Under the pieces are notes generated by a model, which was given only the letters and a program-made list of their open reading frames with translations, was not told where the DNA came from and did not search any database. 64,000 nucleotides of DNA, taken from positions 5,120-69,119 of the forward strand of contig DATATB010000163.1 in assembly GCA_036268995.1 (NCBI GenBank), written 5' to 3'. This document shows positions 35,801-50,800 of the stretch, in pieces. Origin of the DNA: DATATB01 sp036268995. GTDB taxonomy: Bacteria > Planctomycetota > Planctomycetia > Pirellulales > PNKZ01. Each line of letters begins with the position of its first letter. The stretch's first letter is position 1. The position numbers and the translations under genes are program-made.

Positions 35801-38800
35801 GGAGCGCGCCGGCACGCTCGTACTCTCGGGCAGTAATTCCGGCTTTAGCGGAGCAATCGACGTCGATCAAGGTGTTCTGAGCGCCCAGAACAACTCGGCC
35901 TTGGGCGGTGCGCTTTCCAGTGAAGTCCAAACCCTCACGCTGCTCAACGCCACGAGCGGCACGTTTACGCTGAGCTTTAACGGCTGGACGACATCGACCT
36001 TGGCCTACAATGCCACCGCCAGCCAGATCCAAACCGCGCTCAACAATTTGATCAGTGTGGGCACGGCTGGTGGCAGCATCGCGGTTACGCTCAGCGGCTC
36101 TTCGTCGGCCGGCAACGTTTACACGCTGGCGTTCGGCGGAGCCTTCGCCGGCTCGTCGCAACCGCTGATCACCGCTGCGTCGTCACTGGCAGGCGGCATC
36201 GCAGCATTTGCTCCGTCGGCCGCTGTCGGCCGGCTCGCTGCCGGCGGCATCGGGGTGCTGGTCGCCAACAACGCCGCCTTGCAACTGGCCGGCGGCATCA
36301 CCATCGGACGCCCGGTTGCCGCGATCGGCTCGGGCATCGCCGGCACCGGTGCCATCCTCAACGTGTCGGGCAGCAATCTGCTGGAGAGCACCGTCGACCT
36401 GCGCAGCACCAGCACCACTAGCGCGATCACCGATTTCATCGGCGTAGTCAGCGGCAGTCAACTTGAGATTGACGGCCCGGTCGTCACCTCGGCCAATAGC
36501 GGTCTGGCCGGCAGTGGCACGGCCGTCGTCGCCAACAATCTGACCAAGGTCGGCATGGGCACGTTGGTGCTGGGCGGCTCACTGGGCAACACCATCAGCG
36601 GCACCACCACGGTGTCCGAAGGGACGCTGCTGCTCGAAAAGTCCGCGGGCGTGCCGGCTCTCAGCGGCGCGCTGGTCATTGGCGACAACGCCGGACTGGG
36701 GACCGACACCGTAAAGTTTGCCAGCCCCGAGCAACTCGCGCAAACGGCGGCTGTGACGGTCAATGCCACCGGCGCGCTCGATTTGCTCTCCACCATGACC
36801 AGCCCGGCGGCAAATGCCACGCAAGTGGTCAGCGTCACGGGCACGGCGGGCACGTTTACGCTGACTTTCAATGGTCATACTACCTCTGCCTTGGCGTTTG
36901 ACGCCACGCCGGCCCAGGTGCAGACGGCGCTCAACGCGTTATCGAGCATCAGTGGCAGCGGCAGCGGGCTGGTTAGCGGAATGGCGGGCGAATATTCGGT
37001 TGTGTTCGAGCAGGGACTGAGCACAACGACCAACGTGCTGACCGCCACCGGCAGCGGCGGAGCAACCGCAACGGTAGCGGTAGAGTTGGCCGGCAGCTCG
37101 GGCCTGGCGGGAACCACATCCGACACGCAGTTGGTAGACGTTGGCCCCACGACCGGCACGTTTATCTTGACGTTTGGCAACGAGACCACGACTGCCCTGA
37201 GCTACAACGCCACGCCCGCCACGGTGCAGGCCGCGCTGCAAGCCTTGTCGCTCATCGGTGCCGGCAACGTAATTGTCAGCGGCGCGCCGGGCGAATACGC
37301 CATCACGTTTGTCAATTATGCGGCGGGCGTCGTCCCGCAACTGACAACCACCAGCATCAACGTCACGGCCGCGACTGAGGTGGTCAACGGCCAGACGGAC
37401 TCCGAGACGGTCGGCTCGCTGACGCTTGTCGATGGCCCCGCGTCCAGCGCTCAAATTGCCCTGAGCACTGGCACGGTGTTGCAGTTGAACGGCAGCGTCA
37501 CGGTCAACTCGCTGAATACGGGCGATACGGTCGACTCGCCCAGCGCCGTCATCGGCGGATTCGGCAACACCGCGCCCGGAGTGCTTGCGCTCAACACGGA
37601 ATTGGCCACATCTACCGCCACGCGATTCTTTACGGTCGGCGACAGCCCCGTGCTCGACGACCTGATCATCAACGTTCCGCTCACCAACGGGTCGTCCGGG
37701 CAAACCGGAGGTTTGGTCGAAACCGGTGCCGGCCGCCTGGTGCTCGATCCGACCGGGACAAGTTCGTACAGCGGCGGCGCGACCGTCAACTCCGGCGAAT
37801 TGAATGTCTCGAACACCACCGTCACGGCGCTGAATTACAATCAACAGCTCGTGACGGTCACCGCTTCCGGCGGAGTGTTCACGCTGAGCTTTGCCGGCGA
37901 AGCCAGCGCGTTGCTGGCCGCCGGCAGCACTTCGGCCGGACAGGTGCAAAATGCGCTAAACGCGCTGGCCTCGATCGCAGCCGTGGGCGGCGTGAGCGTG
38001 ACGACCAGCGGCACCAACGGTTATCTCGTCAGCTTCAATTCCGCCACCACGCAACAGCCGCTGATCGTCGCGAATCTGGCCAGCACGCTGGTGCAGGCGG
38101 CGACGAGCCAGCAGACCGTCAGCGTCAGCGGCGCGTCCGGCACGTTTACCCTTTCGCTGGCCGGGCAGACGACCACGCCGCTGGAGTACAACGCAACCGT
38201 CGCGCAAGTCCAGGCCGCGTTGCAAGCCTTGCCAGGCATCGGCGCGAATGTCGTAGTGACCGGCACCGTGGGTTCTTACACGCTCTCGTTCATCGGCGGC
38301 CTCGTCGTCAACTCGACGACGCAGGTCACAGCCATTGGCAGCGGAGGCGCGACTGCAACTGCAAACGCCCCCACCACCAACACTACCCAAGTGATCAGCG
38401 TCGACGACACCGGGGCAACGTTCACGTTGTCGTTCAATGGTCAGACCACCGTGGCCTTGCCCGACGGGGCAACGGCGGCCCAAGTGGCCGCGGCGCTCGA
38501 TGCGTTGGGCAGCATCGCCGGCTCCAGCGTGCTGGTCACCGCCAACGGCACGAACACGGCATATGCCGTCACCTTCGCCGGGGCGCTCGGGAGCGCGCAG
38601 CAGACTCCGATTGTGGCCACTTTGTCGGACGCAACCGTGCAATCGACCACGACCACGGGCGGTTTCGCTGCCAGCCAACTCATCACGATTAACGCCACCG
38701 GCGGCACTTATCTGCTCAACTACGGCAGCTTCGGCTTCACGCTCTCGTCCAGCATCGCCTACAACGCGACCGCCTCGCAATTGCAGTCAATCTTGAACCA

Positions 38801-41800
38801 ACTTTTCGCCTTCGACACGGTGTCGACAAATGTCACAGTCACCGGCGGCGCAGGAGTGTATACCGTCAATTTCCAATTCGTGCCCATGGGACTGCTTGGC
38901 ATCAATCCGGCCGGACTTGTTTATGCCAGCAACAGCACCGCGCTGGGTGCGTCGACTTCCTCGACCGCGGTGGCTTCCGGCGCGACATTGCAGTTGCAAG
39001 GAGCCGCGATTTCCGGTCAATGGCTGTTGCTGTACGGCACAGGTATCGGCGGCACAGGAGCCTTGCGCGCGTACGGCGATTCAATGTCCTTATGGTCCGG
39101 TGTGGTTTCGCTGGATAATTCGACGATCGGCACCGATGCCGGCAGTCAGTTGACGCTTTCGGGCGTTATCAGTGGATCGGGATTCGGCATCACCAAGATC
39201 CTGCCCGGCACGCTTCTCCTGGGCGGCGGATCCGGCGACACGGCGGCCAACACCTATACCGGCACCACGACCGTCAACGAAGGCACGCTCTTCCTGAACA
39301 AAGCCGGCGGCACCGATGCCCTGGCCAGCGGCGGATCGCTCGTGATTGGCAACGACGCCGGCGGCAGCGGTTCGGACCAGGTGATCCTGCTCGGCAACAA
39401 CGAAATCGATCCCGCCGACAGCGTGACGGTCGACACCACCGGCTTGTTTTCGCTGAATAACAACAGCCAGCAGCTCAATGCGCAAACCGCGCTGACCCTC
39501 GAGGCTGGGATCAGCGCCAGTTCCGAAGTTTCGCTCGGCCCCGACGGCACGTTGACGCTAGGCAATAGCACGACCGGCGCCGGAAGCATCATCGTCAACG
39601 CGGAGCTAACTGCCACTGGGGCCCAGGCCACCTTCTCGATCGGCTCTCCTGCTGCCACGATCAGCGGCGGCTCGCTGGTGATGGGCGGCAGCGGCACGAC
39701 GGGCAGTCGCAGCATTACTGTCAATGCCAACGCGGTGCATGCGATCGACGACTTGGTGATCTCCAGCCCGATCACGTTCCCCTTCCTGAATGCCGCGACC
39801 GTGATTACGAAGCTCGGCAGTGGCACGCTGGAATTAACCGGCAACAACGCGAACCTCGCCGGTGCGATCACCGTCTCGGCCGGCACGTTGGCCGTCGGCG
39901 CGGGCGGCAACTTTGGCAGCGGCGGTACGAACAACGTGCTCAATCTGGCCGGCGGCACGATCCGGTCCGACATACCAGGCGTCAACACGACGATCGCCAG
40001 CAACATCAACCTGACGGCCAGTTCGACCGTCGGCGGCTTTAATCCGATTATCTTCGGCGGCGTGCTCACCAATTCCGGCGGAAGTTTTACTCTCACCAAC
40101 CTCGACAGCGGCGGCCTGGCGTTGGGCGCTTCGGGATCGAGCCAGGCGATCGGCTATTCGGCCACGGCGCAGACGTTGACCCTGAATGCCAACTTCGACG
40201 CGCCGATCAATCTGGTCGGCACGGTCACCAACCTGGGTAGCGGGGCCACTAACGACGTGCTCAGCAAGGCGGGCACCGGCGTGCTGACGATCTCATCGGC
40301 AAGCAACGCTTATTATACGTCCATCGTTACGGCCGGCGTGTTGGTCATGGCCAACGCCGACGCGTTCGGCCAGTCGGGTACGCTGCCCACCACCTCGGTC
40401 ACGATCAGCAGCAATGCCGAAGTGGATCTGGAGGTGCCGTCGGGCACGACGATTCCGGCTTATAACTGGTCGATCACGGGCGTGGGGTTCAACGGCGTGC
40501 CCGTCGGTGCGCTGCGATTGCGCGATAATAATCCGAACGCCGCAGATAGCTTGACGCTTACCGGCGCGATCGTGCTGGGCGCGGGCGCCACCATCGGCGT
40601 CGATGCCGGCCCGCTGAATCCCGCTAATCCGGTCGCCGACGACGACAACCTGGTCTTGGCAGGAGCCATCCCAACGCAAATCATCAGCGGCGCCGGCGGC
40701 ATTAGCAAAGTCGGCTACGGCATGCTGACGATCGGCGGCCCGGCCAGCTCGCCCAACACCTTCAACGGCGCCTCCAGCGTGAATCAGGGCGAGATCCTCA
40801 TGAGCAGTCCGTCGGGCTTTGCCCTGGGCGGATGGACCGCGAGCAGCCCGCCGCCCGCGGCCACGATCACCGTGGGCGACGGCGGCGGCCTGCCGGGCGC
40901 GGACATCCTGCGCTACAGCACCAGCGCCGCCTACAACGACCAGTTAGGCGGCAGCGACGGGACGAGTACGTATACGCCGAACCTCGTCGTCGGCACCTCT
41001 GGCTTGCTGGACATGACCAACGGCAGCGGAACCAGCATCGGCTTGAACGACACGGTCGGCAACGTCACCCTCGAGACAGGCGAGACCGAAAGCGCGGAGC
41101 TGGACCTGGGCGGCGGTAGCGGCAGCCTGAACTTTGGGAACCTGACCGTCAGCGCCTTCGGCGCCACCGACGGCAATGCCCTGCCGGCTTATATCGAGGG
41201 CTCCGGAGCGAGTCCCAGCACGCTGGCTGCGTGGAATGTCACCAGCATCTGGACCATCAACGATTCGTTGATCCCGTCCGCGAATGTCGACCTGCTGGTC
41301 ACGGCCTCGCTGGGCGGCGACGCCACCATCACCCAATCGCTGGGCGCCGCCACGCCGGGAACCGGAGGCACCGTCTGGCTCGGTAGTGCGGCCGACGCCA
41401 ATTTCTCCGGATCCTACACCGTCAATGCCGGCCTCCTCGACCTGGTGGGGGCCACCGTCGTGAACGCGGTCGTTACGGTGAACACCGGCGGCACGGTCGT
41501 GGCCGACAACAACAATACGCCCTACACGGGCATCAGCCCCAGCCTGGTCGGCAGCGCCGAAGAGCTGCAAGCGCTGACTTCGGCCAACAACGACTACGTC
41601 CCTTCGCGTCTCGGTTCCAGCAGCTCTCTGAATATTTCCGGCGGCACGTTCATTTACGAAGGCGCGTCGACCAGCACCACGAATACCGGCAGTGGTTCGG
41701 ATACCGTGCCCAGTGTCAATTTGGCCGCCAATACGCAAAGCGTCTTCGATGAAGTTTACAATGGCGAGCCGCTGCTGTTAACGATCGGCATCCTGACGCA

Positions 41801-44800
41801 GTCGAACTCCGGCGCTTCGGTCACCTTCGTCACCGGAGCATCAGCGGATGCCGGCGTGACGCCCGTCGATATCGCCGCCACGGGGAATAACCAACTGATT
41901 GTTGAGGACGACAACCTGCTGACGGCCGTCATGCCGTTCGCCACGATCGTCAACCTTGCCGGACAGGTGAGCGTCGTCGAGATCGGTGGCAGCGATCTCA
42001 CGAACCTGATCGCCGTGCCGGCGACGGACTCCAGCTATTACCTGGCAAACACGCCAGGCAGCCTCGCCAGCGCGCCGGCCGGCGCCAACGTCGTGGTGAC
42101 CGTCAGCCAGACGCTGACGAGCCCAGCCGCGCCCAACCTTAATTCGATCACCCTCCTGGGCAGCGGCATCACGATCGGCGGCAGCGGATCGATCTCGACA
42201 ACCGAGCTGATTAATGACGGCACCGGCAACACGATCAGCGTCGCTTCGTTGAGTTACGGCGGCAATCTCGGCCAGATCTTCAATGCTGGTACGCTGGCCC
42301 TCGACACCGTGATCACCGGCAGCGCTGGAATTGTCGTGGCCAGCGTGAGCGACACCAGTATTTCCGGCACGCCGGAAGTGACCTTCGGCACCCCGACGGT
42401 CAGCGGCACTTCCTTCTCGGGCACCACGGTGATCACTGGCGGCGTGGTCGACGTGCAGAATGCCGGCGCGTTTGGCACGCAGTCAAGCAGCACGACGATT
42501 GCCCTGGGGGCGCAATTGCAGCTTGATCCGGGCTCGGGCAATACGCTGGCCGTCACGGGGACGGAAACGCTGTCGATCAATCTCAACGCTGGGACGCTGT
42601 ATAGCCCGTTGGCGCCCGTGATCCAGAACAGCGGCACAACAGCCTGGGCCGGCAACGTCACCTGGGGCGGTACGCCGCTGGTGGACGTGGTTACCGGCGC
42701 TTTGTTCAATATCGGCGGCACCGTCAGCGGTGGCATGACGCTGATCGGAGGCGGCACGCTGGAATACGGCGGCACGGGCGCGATAAATAATAGCACCGGC
42801 ACGACCACCGTAGACGCCGGTACGCTGCTGCTGGACAAGGCCACGGTCAACGCCATCAACAGCACGCTGGTCATCGGCAACAACGTGCCCGGCACGACCG
42901 CCTTGGTGCAATACGTGCCGGGCGCCGGTCCCGACCAGATTGCCAATGCGGCGGCCGTGACCATCAACATCAACGGCACGCTCGATCTCAACGGCATCAA
43001 CGACACGATCAACAGCCTGACGATGGACGGCGGCAGCGTGATTTCGAGCGTTGCTGGCGGCACGCTCGAGATCAATCCCGCCGGCGGCGCCGCTTTAATT
43101 ACGTACAACGCCGGCACCCAGGATACAATCAGCGCGAACCTCGATCTGGGCGGATTGCTGCGGACGATCGCCGTCGCCGACGGCGTCGAGAACGACGACC
43201 TCGAAATCACGGGCGTGGTCAGCGACGGCGGCATCAACAAGATTGGCGCCGGCGGCTTGCTGCTGAGCAATTCGGGCAACACCTACGCTGGCGTCAACCA
43301 GCAGAACACGCTCACGATTCCGGCGACCATCACCGCGGCCTCGATCGAACTGACGGTCGATGGTAATCCGACCAATCCCATCAGCTATACCGGCCACGGT
43401 ATGACGGCCGCGCAGCTGCAGGCCGCCATCAACTCGGCCGGATTCGGTGGCCCGTTTTCCAGCTTCTTCAACGCGAATGACATCGTGGTCAGCGGCCCTA
43501 CCACGGCTGGCGCATTTACGCTGAACTTTGCCGGCGATTTCGCCGATGAGCCGGTCACGGTGACCGAGGCCACGCTCAGCAGCACGGGCACCGGGACGAT
43601 TTCCCTGGCAGCGGCCACGTCCGGCACCAGCGGCGGCACGATCGTCAACGGCGGCATCCTCGACGTCGGCAACAACACGGCCTTGGGCACCAGCGTGCTG
43701 ACCCTGACATCAGGATCGCTGTGGGCCGACAGCACGGGCAGCAGTTCCATCACGCTCGCCAACCCGTTCGTCATCAATGGCGCCAGTCTGACGTTCGGTG
43801 GCCGCCGCGATTTCGGCGGCACCAACGACTTGACGCTCACGACCGCCGCGTCCGACACGCTGCAAGTGGCCACGACGACCATCACGGTCGACGATCCGGA
43901 AACCGTCGTCACGCTGGCCGGCAACATCAGCGAAAGCACCCTGAACCGCGGCATCACCAAGGCCAGCAACGGCACGCTGATCCTGTCGGGCAATAACTCT
44001 TACACCGGATCAACCGCAGTCAATGCCGGTGTCCTGCAAGTGGCCAGCAACACCGCGCTGGGCGCCGTCGGCCAAAGCGCGATCCAATCCATTTCTATCA
44101 CTGGGACGTCAGCGTCATTCACTTTGAACTTCAATGGCTACGGTACCTCGGTGGTCTACAACGAAAGTGCGGCACAGCTCGCAAATGCCCTCAATGCTGC
44201 GACATTTGCGAGCATTGGCGGCAGCGGCGGCAGCGTCACGGTGAGTAAAGTGGCCACCAGCGCCACAACCGAGGTCTTCTACATCACCTTCGGCGGCTCG
44301 CTAGCCAATGCCGCCCTACCCGCGATGACCGTCTCCGGCCTCACTGGTTCTGGAGCGGCGGCTACCGTCGCCACTTTGTTGCCGGGTGAGCAGGGCACGG
44401 CCGTGGCCAGCGGCGCGGAGCTGGATCTGGTCGGCAACCTCACGATCGGCGACGAGCCACTCACCATCTCGGGCGAGGGTTTCGGCGGCAACATCACTGG
44501 CGTAGGAGCCGGCGCCGGCGCGCTGCGCAACGTCAGCGGCACGAGCACTTGGGGTAACGGCACCACGACCTTCACGCTCGGCCCGACGACGGCCAACCTT
44601 TTCACCACGCTCGGCACCGACTCCGGGCAGTTGACGCTCGACGGTTCGGTTATGCAAGCCGTGACGGGCGACGGCCTGAACAAGGTCGGCGCGGGCACGT
44701 TGGTCTACGCTGGTCCCTCGGCCAACGGCTACACCGGTCAAACGACGATCAACGACGGCACGCTGACGCTGGCCAAGACAGCCCCCAACTCTCTCCAGGG

Positions 44801-47800
44801 CCCGATCGTCATCGGCGACAACCTGCCGGCCGGCACCGCCATCTTGCAACTGGCTAGCAGCGAACAATTGCTCGACACGGCGGCCGTGGCCATCAACAGC
44901 ACCGGGCAGTTGAACACCACGAGCTCCGAGGCAACTATCTCGGCCAACACGCTCGAAACCGTGACGGTCACGGGGACCACCGCCGGCACCTTCACCCTTG
45001 GTTTCGACGGGCTGACGACCGTGGCGATCACTTACAACGCTCCGGCCGGCTTCGTGCAGTCGGCCCTGGATACGATGCTCGGCCAGGTCTTGCCCGGCGC
45101 CGCGGTCATGGTCTCGGCCAACGTCATCGGCACGACAAGCATCTACTATGTCACCTTCACGGGTAGCCTGGCGGGCATGAATCTGCCGGCGCTCACGGCC
45201 AGCACTACCGGCTTCTCCACCGGCGGCGTCGCCGTGGCCGTGGCCAATCCCGGCGACAATGCCGTGCAGACGCTGACGGTGGTTGGCACCAGCGGCCAGT
45301 TCTCGCTGACCTACAACGGCCAGACGACGAGCCCGCTCTCTTTCGGCGCTCCGGACAACCCGGCAGACGGCACCGGTGACGTACAGGATGCCCTGGCCGC
45401 GCTCTCCACGATCGGCGCCGGCAATGTGGCCGTGTATGGCACGACGTCGGGCAACGTTTCCATTTACACGATCGAATTCGTCGGCGCCCTGGCCGGCGTC
45501 AACCCGGTCCCGATTGTCGCCAACGATGTCAGCCTCGCGACGCTGCCCAACCCGGTTACCACCAGCGCCCAGAGCGGCAACACCAAGCAAACCGTCGAAG
45601 TCACCGGCAGCACGGGCCAATTCACGTTGACTTACGGCGGTCAGACGACCAGCCCGCTCGCATACGACGCCACCGTCTCGCAAGTGGCGAATGCGCTCAA
45701 CACGCTGAGTTCCATCGCAGGGGCCGATGGAGCCGCCGTTGTGACGAGCAACACGACCACGGCCGGCACGACGACCGCGACGATCTATACGATCTACATT
45801 ACGGGCATCGCCAGCCCGACGCTGATTACCGCAACCAACTTGGACGTCAGCGTGGCCACGCCGAACACGGGAATCGGCACCGGCGTGAGCAGCGGCAATG
45901 CGCTCATGCAAACTATTACGGTCCAGGCCACCGGCGGCATGTTCACGCTGACCTACAACGGCGTCACGACCACGCCGCTAGCTTATAACGCGCCGGCCAC
46001 CGGCACCGGCAGCGTGCAATCGGCCCTGACTGGGCTATCGTCGGTCGGCAGCGGCAACGCCGCCGTCAGCAGCACAACGACCACCACCTTCGGCATTCCG
46101 ACCACGGTGTACACGGTCCTATTCGGCGGCGCAATCGTCGCTTCAGGCGGCAACGGAACCACGACTTTTAACGTCGTGCCTTTGCTCGCCAATAGCTCCA
46201 ACCTGGTCGGCGGGACGGCTAGCGGCAGTGTCGCGATCACCAGCGTCGGCGAAGGCACGGGCGAGCGAATCGGCGCCATTACGATGCTCGCCGGCCAGAA
46301 CTCCAGCGCCTCGATCAATCTCGCCTCCGGGACGTACTTATCGCTGGGCGGCAATCTCACCGTCAACAGCATGCCGGGAATCACCAGCTCCGGCGGCGCG
46401 AGCATCAGCGGCGGCACGATCAATTTGCAGCCCGCGACCGCCGCCGGGAGTGTGACTCGCATCGTCACGATCTTCGATGGTCCGGCATCTGCCGATCTGA
46501 CCATCAACTCGGTCATTGCCGACGGCTCGTCTTTCGGCGCCAGCCTGCTCGAAATCGGAATTGGCGACGGCCGGCTGGTGCTGACGGGCACCAACACGTA
46601 CACCGGCACCACGACGCTGAGCAGCGGCGAGCTGACGGTCGAGAACTCGGCCGCGTTGGGCGGCTCCCAAGATAACCAGGTGCAAGGCGTCGCCATTGCG
46701 GGCACGGCCGGCACGTTCACGATTACCTTTGCCGGGCAGACGACCTCGGCGCTGGTGTTCAATGCCACCGCCCTGCAAGTGCAAACCGCGCTGGACGCCT
46801 TGTCGACGATCGGCGGAGTCGGCGGATCGGTGGGTGTGAGCCTGTCTGGCGGCACGTACGGCATTGTGTTCCAGGGCGCTTTGGCCGACGCGGATCTGCC
46901 GCTGATTACGGCCACCGCGACCGGCGGGACCACGGTCAGTGTCAACACCGCGGGCACGAGCCTCGCGGGCGGCGGCAATCAGACGGCGACAATCACCGCG
47001 CCGACCAGCGGCACGTTCACGCTCACGTTCGGCGGGCAAACGAGCTCGCCACTCAATTTCAATGCCACGGCGGCCCAGGTGCAAGACGCGCTCAACGTAC
47101 TCTCATCCATCACCAGCACCGGCGGCTCCGCCACGGTCGTAGGACCGTATACCATCGGCAGCAGCACGGCCGAGGTCTACACGGTGATCTTTGCCGGCGG
47201 GACCCTGGGGGGCCAGGTGCTGGGCGCGCTGACTTCCAGCGGGGCCACGATCGATGCCACCGGCAGCGTGTTTGCCAATGGCGGCGGAAGCGCCGCGGCC
47301 GGAACGACCGTCACGGCCGGTGCCGCGCTCGAACTGTCGGGCACGAATCTTAACCTCAGCAGCGAAGCGCTGACGCTCAGCGGTTCGGGCATCGTGGCTG
47401 CCGGCGATACCGCGCAGGGCACCAACGTGCTGGGGACCGGCGCGCTGCACAGTTTGTCGGGCAACAACGACATCGGCGGCGTGATTACCCTTGGCACGAC
47501 GAACGTCGGCATCGGCGTGGACAGCGGCACGCTCACCCTGGGCACCATTTCGCAAGCCGGCAACACGGGGCTGGGCATCGTCAAGCTCGGCGCCGGCTCG
47601 CTCGATCTGGCCGGCGCTACCACCAACACGATGACCGGCATTACCACCGTCAACGCCGGCACGCTGCTATTGGACAAGACCGGCAGCGCCAACGCGGTGA
47701 GCGGCGGCACGCTGGTGATCGGCGGCGACGAACGCGGCGCGGCCGACTCGGCCATCGTGCAGGTCGGACCCTACTCAGGATCGGCGCAGCTTCCGGGCAC

Positions 47801-50800
47801 GGTCGTGGTTGGCGCCAACGGACTGCTGAATATGGCCCCCAACGACGAGAGCAATGCGTTTGGCGTCCTCGACCTGACCGTGGGGCCGACCAGCAGCGCC
47901 GACGTCGAGGTTGGATTGGCGATGATGACTCTCGGCAACAGCATATTTGCCGTCGTCAACGGCGGCACAAGCAGCGCTTCGCCACCGGCCGTGCTCAACG
48001 GCGTCGTGTCCTTGAATGCCGCGTCCACGATCACCGTTTTTCACGGCAATCAAACGCCCGTGGAGCTGCAAATTGGTGCCGCGATCACCGGCGGCTACGG
48101 CCTGACAAAGGCCGGCTACGGCACGCTCAGCCTGACGAATTCGAACCTTTACACCGGCGGAACAACGCTCGACGAAAACTCCGGCACCGTCGTTGTCGCA
48201 GCGAATTCGGCATTGGGCGACGGCCCCGCGACGGTCGATGCCGGTTCGACGCTGGCTTTCAGCGGTGGCATAGCCTATTCGGCTGCGGGGTCGATCGCGA
48301 TCAATGGGGCTGGCGTCACGTCCGCCGGCGCCATTACGCGCAGCGGCGCGATCGACAATCTGGGCGGTGCCAACAGTTTCGCCGGTACGGTTGTTTTGGC
48401 CGCCGCCAGTTCGATCGGTGTAAGCTCGGGCACGCTGGCAATTGCCGGCGCGATCAGCGGCGCCTTCCCATTAACGATTGACGGCTCGGGCACGCTCATC
48501 ACGACCGGCGGCATCAGCACCAGCAGTACGACGGTGAACAATGCGACGCTGGCCGGCACCGGCACGATCACTGGTCCGGTCACGTTGGCCAGCGCGGGCG
48601 CGCTGGAGCCGGGCATCGAGCCCGCGCCCGGATTGCTCAGCACCGGTGCGCTGACGCTCGATTCGGCCGGCATTTTCGATGAAGTGCTCGACGGCGGCAC
48701 GGCCGGCAGCGGCTATAGCCAGACAAACGTCAGCGGCGTCGTCAACCTGAACGGCGCCACGCTCGATGCCACGCTGGGCGTTTTCCTCCCGGCGGCCGGT
48801 GCCAGCTTCACGATCATCAGCAGCACCAGCCCCGTGGTCGGCACTTTTGATAACCTGCCGCAAGGCGCCATCACCTCGATCGGGGGCATCGGGTTTACCG
48901 TCGAGTACAACGATGGCGGCAACAACGTCGTGCTGGTGGCCAACAGCGCGCCGACCCTCAGCGGATCGGCCAGCCACGCGCCGATTCTCAAGAACAGCAC
49001 GAACAATCCCGGCACGCTTGTTTCGGCAATCATTGCCAGCGGCCTCTCGATCACCGATCCTGACCCTAATGCTGTGCAGGGAATCGCCGTCGACGGCGTA
49101 GACGATAGCAATGGCACCTGGCAGTTCTCGATCAACGGCGGCACGAATTGGACCGCATTCAATTCACCGCGTGACTTCGACGCGGTGCTGCTGGCCGCCA
49201 ACGCCGAGACGCTGGTGCGCTTCGTGCCCGATGCCGGCTACATCGGCACCGTGTCCGACGGGCTGATGTTCCGCGCCTGGGATCAAACCAGCGGCATCAA
49301 TGGCGGCACGGCCGACGCCAGCAACAATGGTGCGAGCACGCCCTTCAGTTCGGCCACGGCCAGCGCGTCGATCCTGGTCGACGCCGCGCCGGTGGTCGTG
49401 GGTGCCTACGTCAGCGGCAGTGCCTGGAGCGCGTCGTATCTGAGCATGCTGGCCGCGAACAGCTTGGGCGACTCGACGGCAGGCTTCGAATTGGCCGACG
49501 GCGCCAATCAATTGACGACCATCGTGCCTTGGACCAACGTCACGCAGATTTCCATCGCTTTCAGCGAGCCGGTCACTCTCGGCCAGGCGAGCCTGACGCT
49601 TTACAACTCGGCCAATGCGGCCATCAGCAGTTCGAACTACAGCTACGACAGCTCGACCTTCGTCGCCACCTGGCAGTTCTCTACGGCGCTGGCCGCCAAC
49701 AAGTACGTGATCAACCTGGCCGCCAACTCCGTCAGCGACACGGCCGGCACCGAACTGGATGGGGCCTGGACGACCGGCGTCAGCACGTTTGCCAATGGCT
49801 CGGGCGACGGCACGCCCGGCGGCGACTTCAACTTTTACTTCGATGTGCTGCCCGGCGACGCCAACAACAGCGGCACGGTCACCAACGGTGACGTGCTGGA
49901 CTCGAAGCTGCAAGTCGGCGCGGTGGCCAATGCGGGCAACTACCGGGACGACGTCAACGGTGCGCCCAATATCACCAACAGCGACGTGCTGCTCGAGAAG
50001 CTTCAAGTCGGCAGCAACATCAACAGCTTCCCGACTCCGCAATTGCCGCCGCAAACGGAGGTGGCCGACGCGATCACCGACGATCAGCCGTCGGTAGCGA
50101 CCTTTGATGCCGGGACGAGAACCGGCGAGGTGGTCATCGTCGCGGCCCCAGCGGCTTACATCGTGCCGGTCTTGTTGCCGGCTGCCAGCCTGCCACCCGC
50201 CAGCCAGCCGGCCGCCGAAGTAATCGCGGCTCCGGGGGTTAGCGACACCGTTCCATCGATGGATACCTCGGTCGCAAGCACGCCGATTCTACAGCCGTCG
50301 CAAGCACCCGTGACGAGCGTGCTGACAATCGGGCCAAGCGTGGCAAGCAATTCGGCCGTGGTGAGCCCTGCAGGCAGCGGCGTGGCCGATCCGGCGGCTG
50401 TAACTGACGTCGTGTTCGGGGCGTCGCCGGGAGCGGCAACGGCCAGTGCCAGCGGCTCGCAAGCCACAGCGCTGGAACTGGCGCTTAATTCGCTCGATCC
50501 CGATTTATTGCCTGTCCTGAGTTTGTCCGTTCCGATTGCCGACGAACATTTCACCGCACCGACCAACACCGCGCCGACCAACACCGCGCCGACCAACACG
50601 GGGCCGACCAGCACGGGCCTGGCCGGCACGTCTGCCACCGCAGCCAGCTTGCTCGCTCGCGACGCGATCTTCTCCCTCGATTTCGAGGCGGCCGACTCGT
50701 CGTGGACCTCCGATAAACCCAAGGCCGGCAGGCGGATGCTTTCTCATCAGGCCGCCACACGCCCGCTTTGGTTTGATCGCGCGATCTCGCAGAACGCGGG

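Noticed and set aside
34506..36161. Long antisense frames inside the giant gene (also 44316-45911 and others)
   Set aside because: They mirror the repeat structure of the sense gene, have Arg/Gly/Val/Ala-rich composition without domains, and lack ribosome sites.
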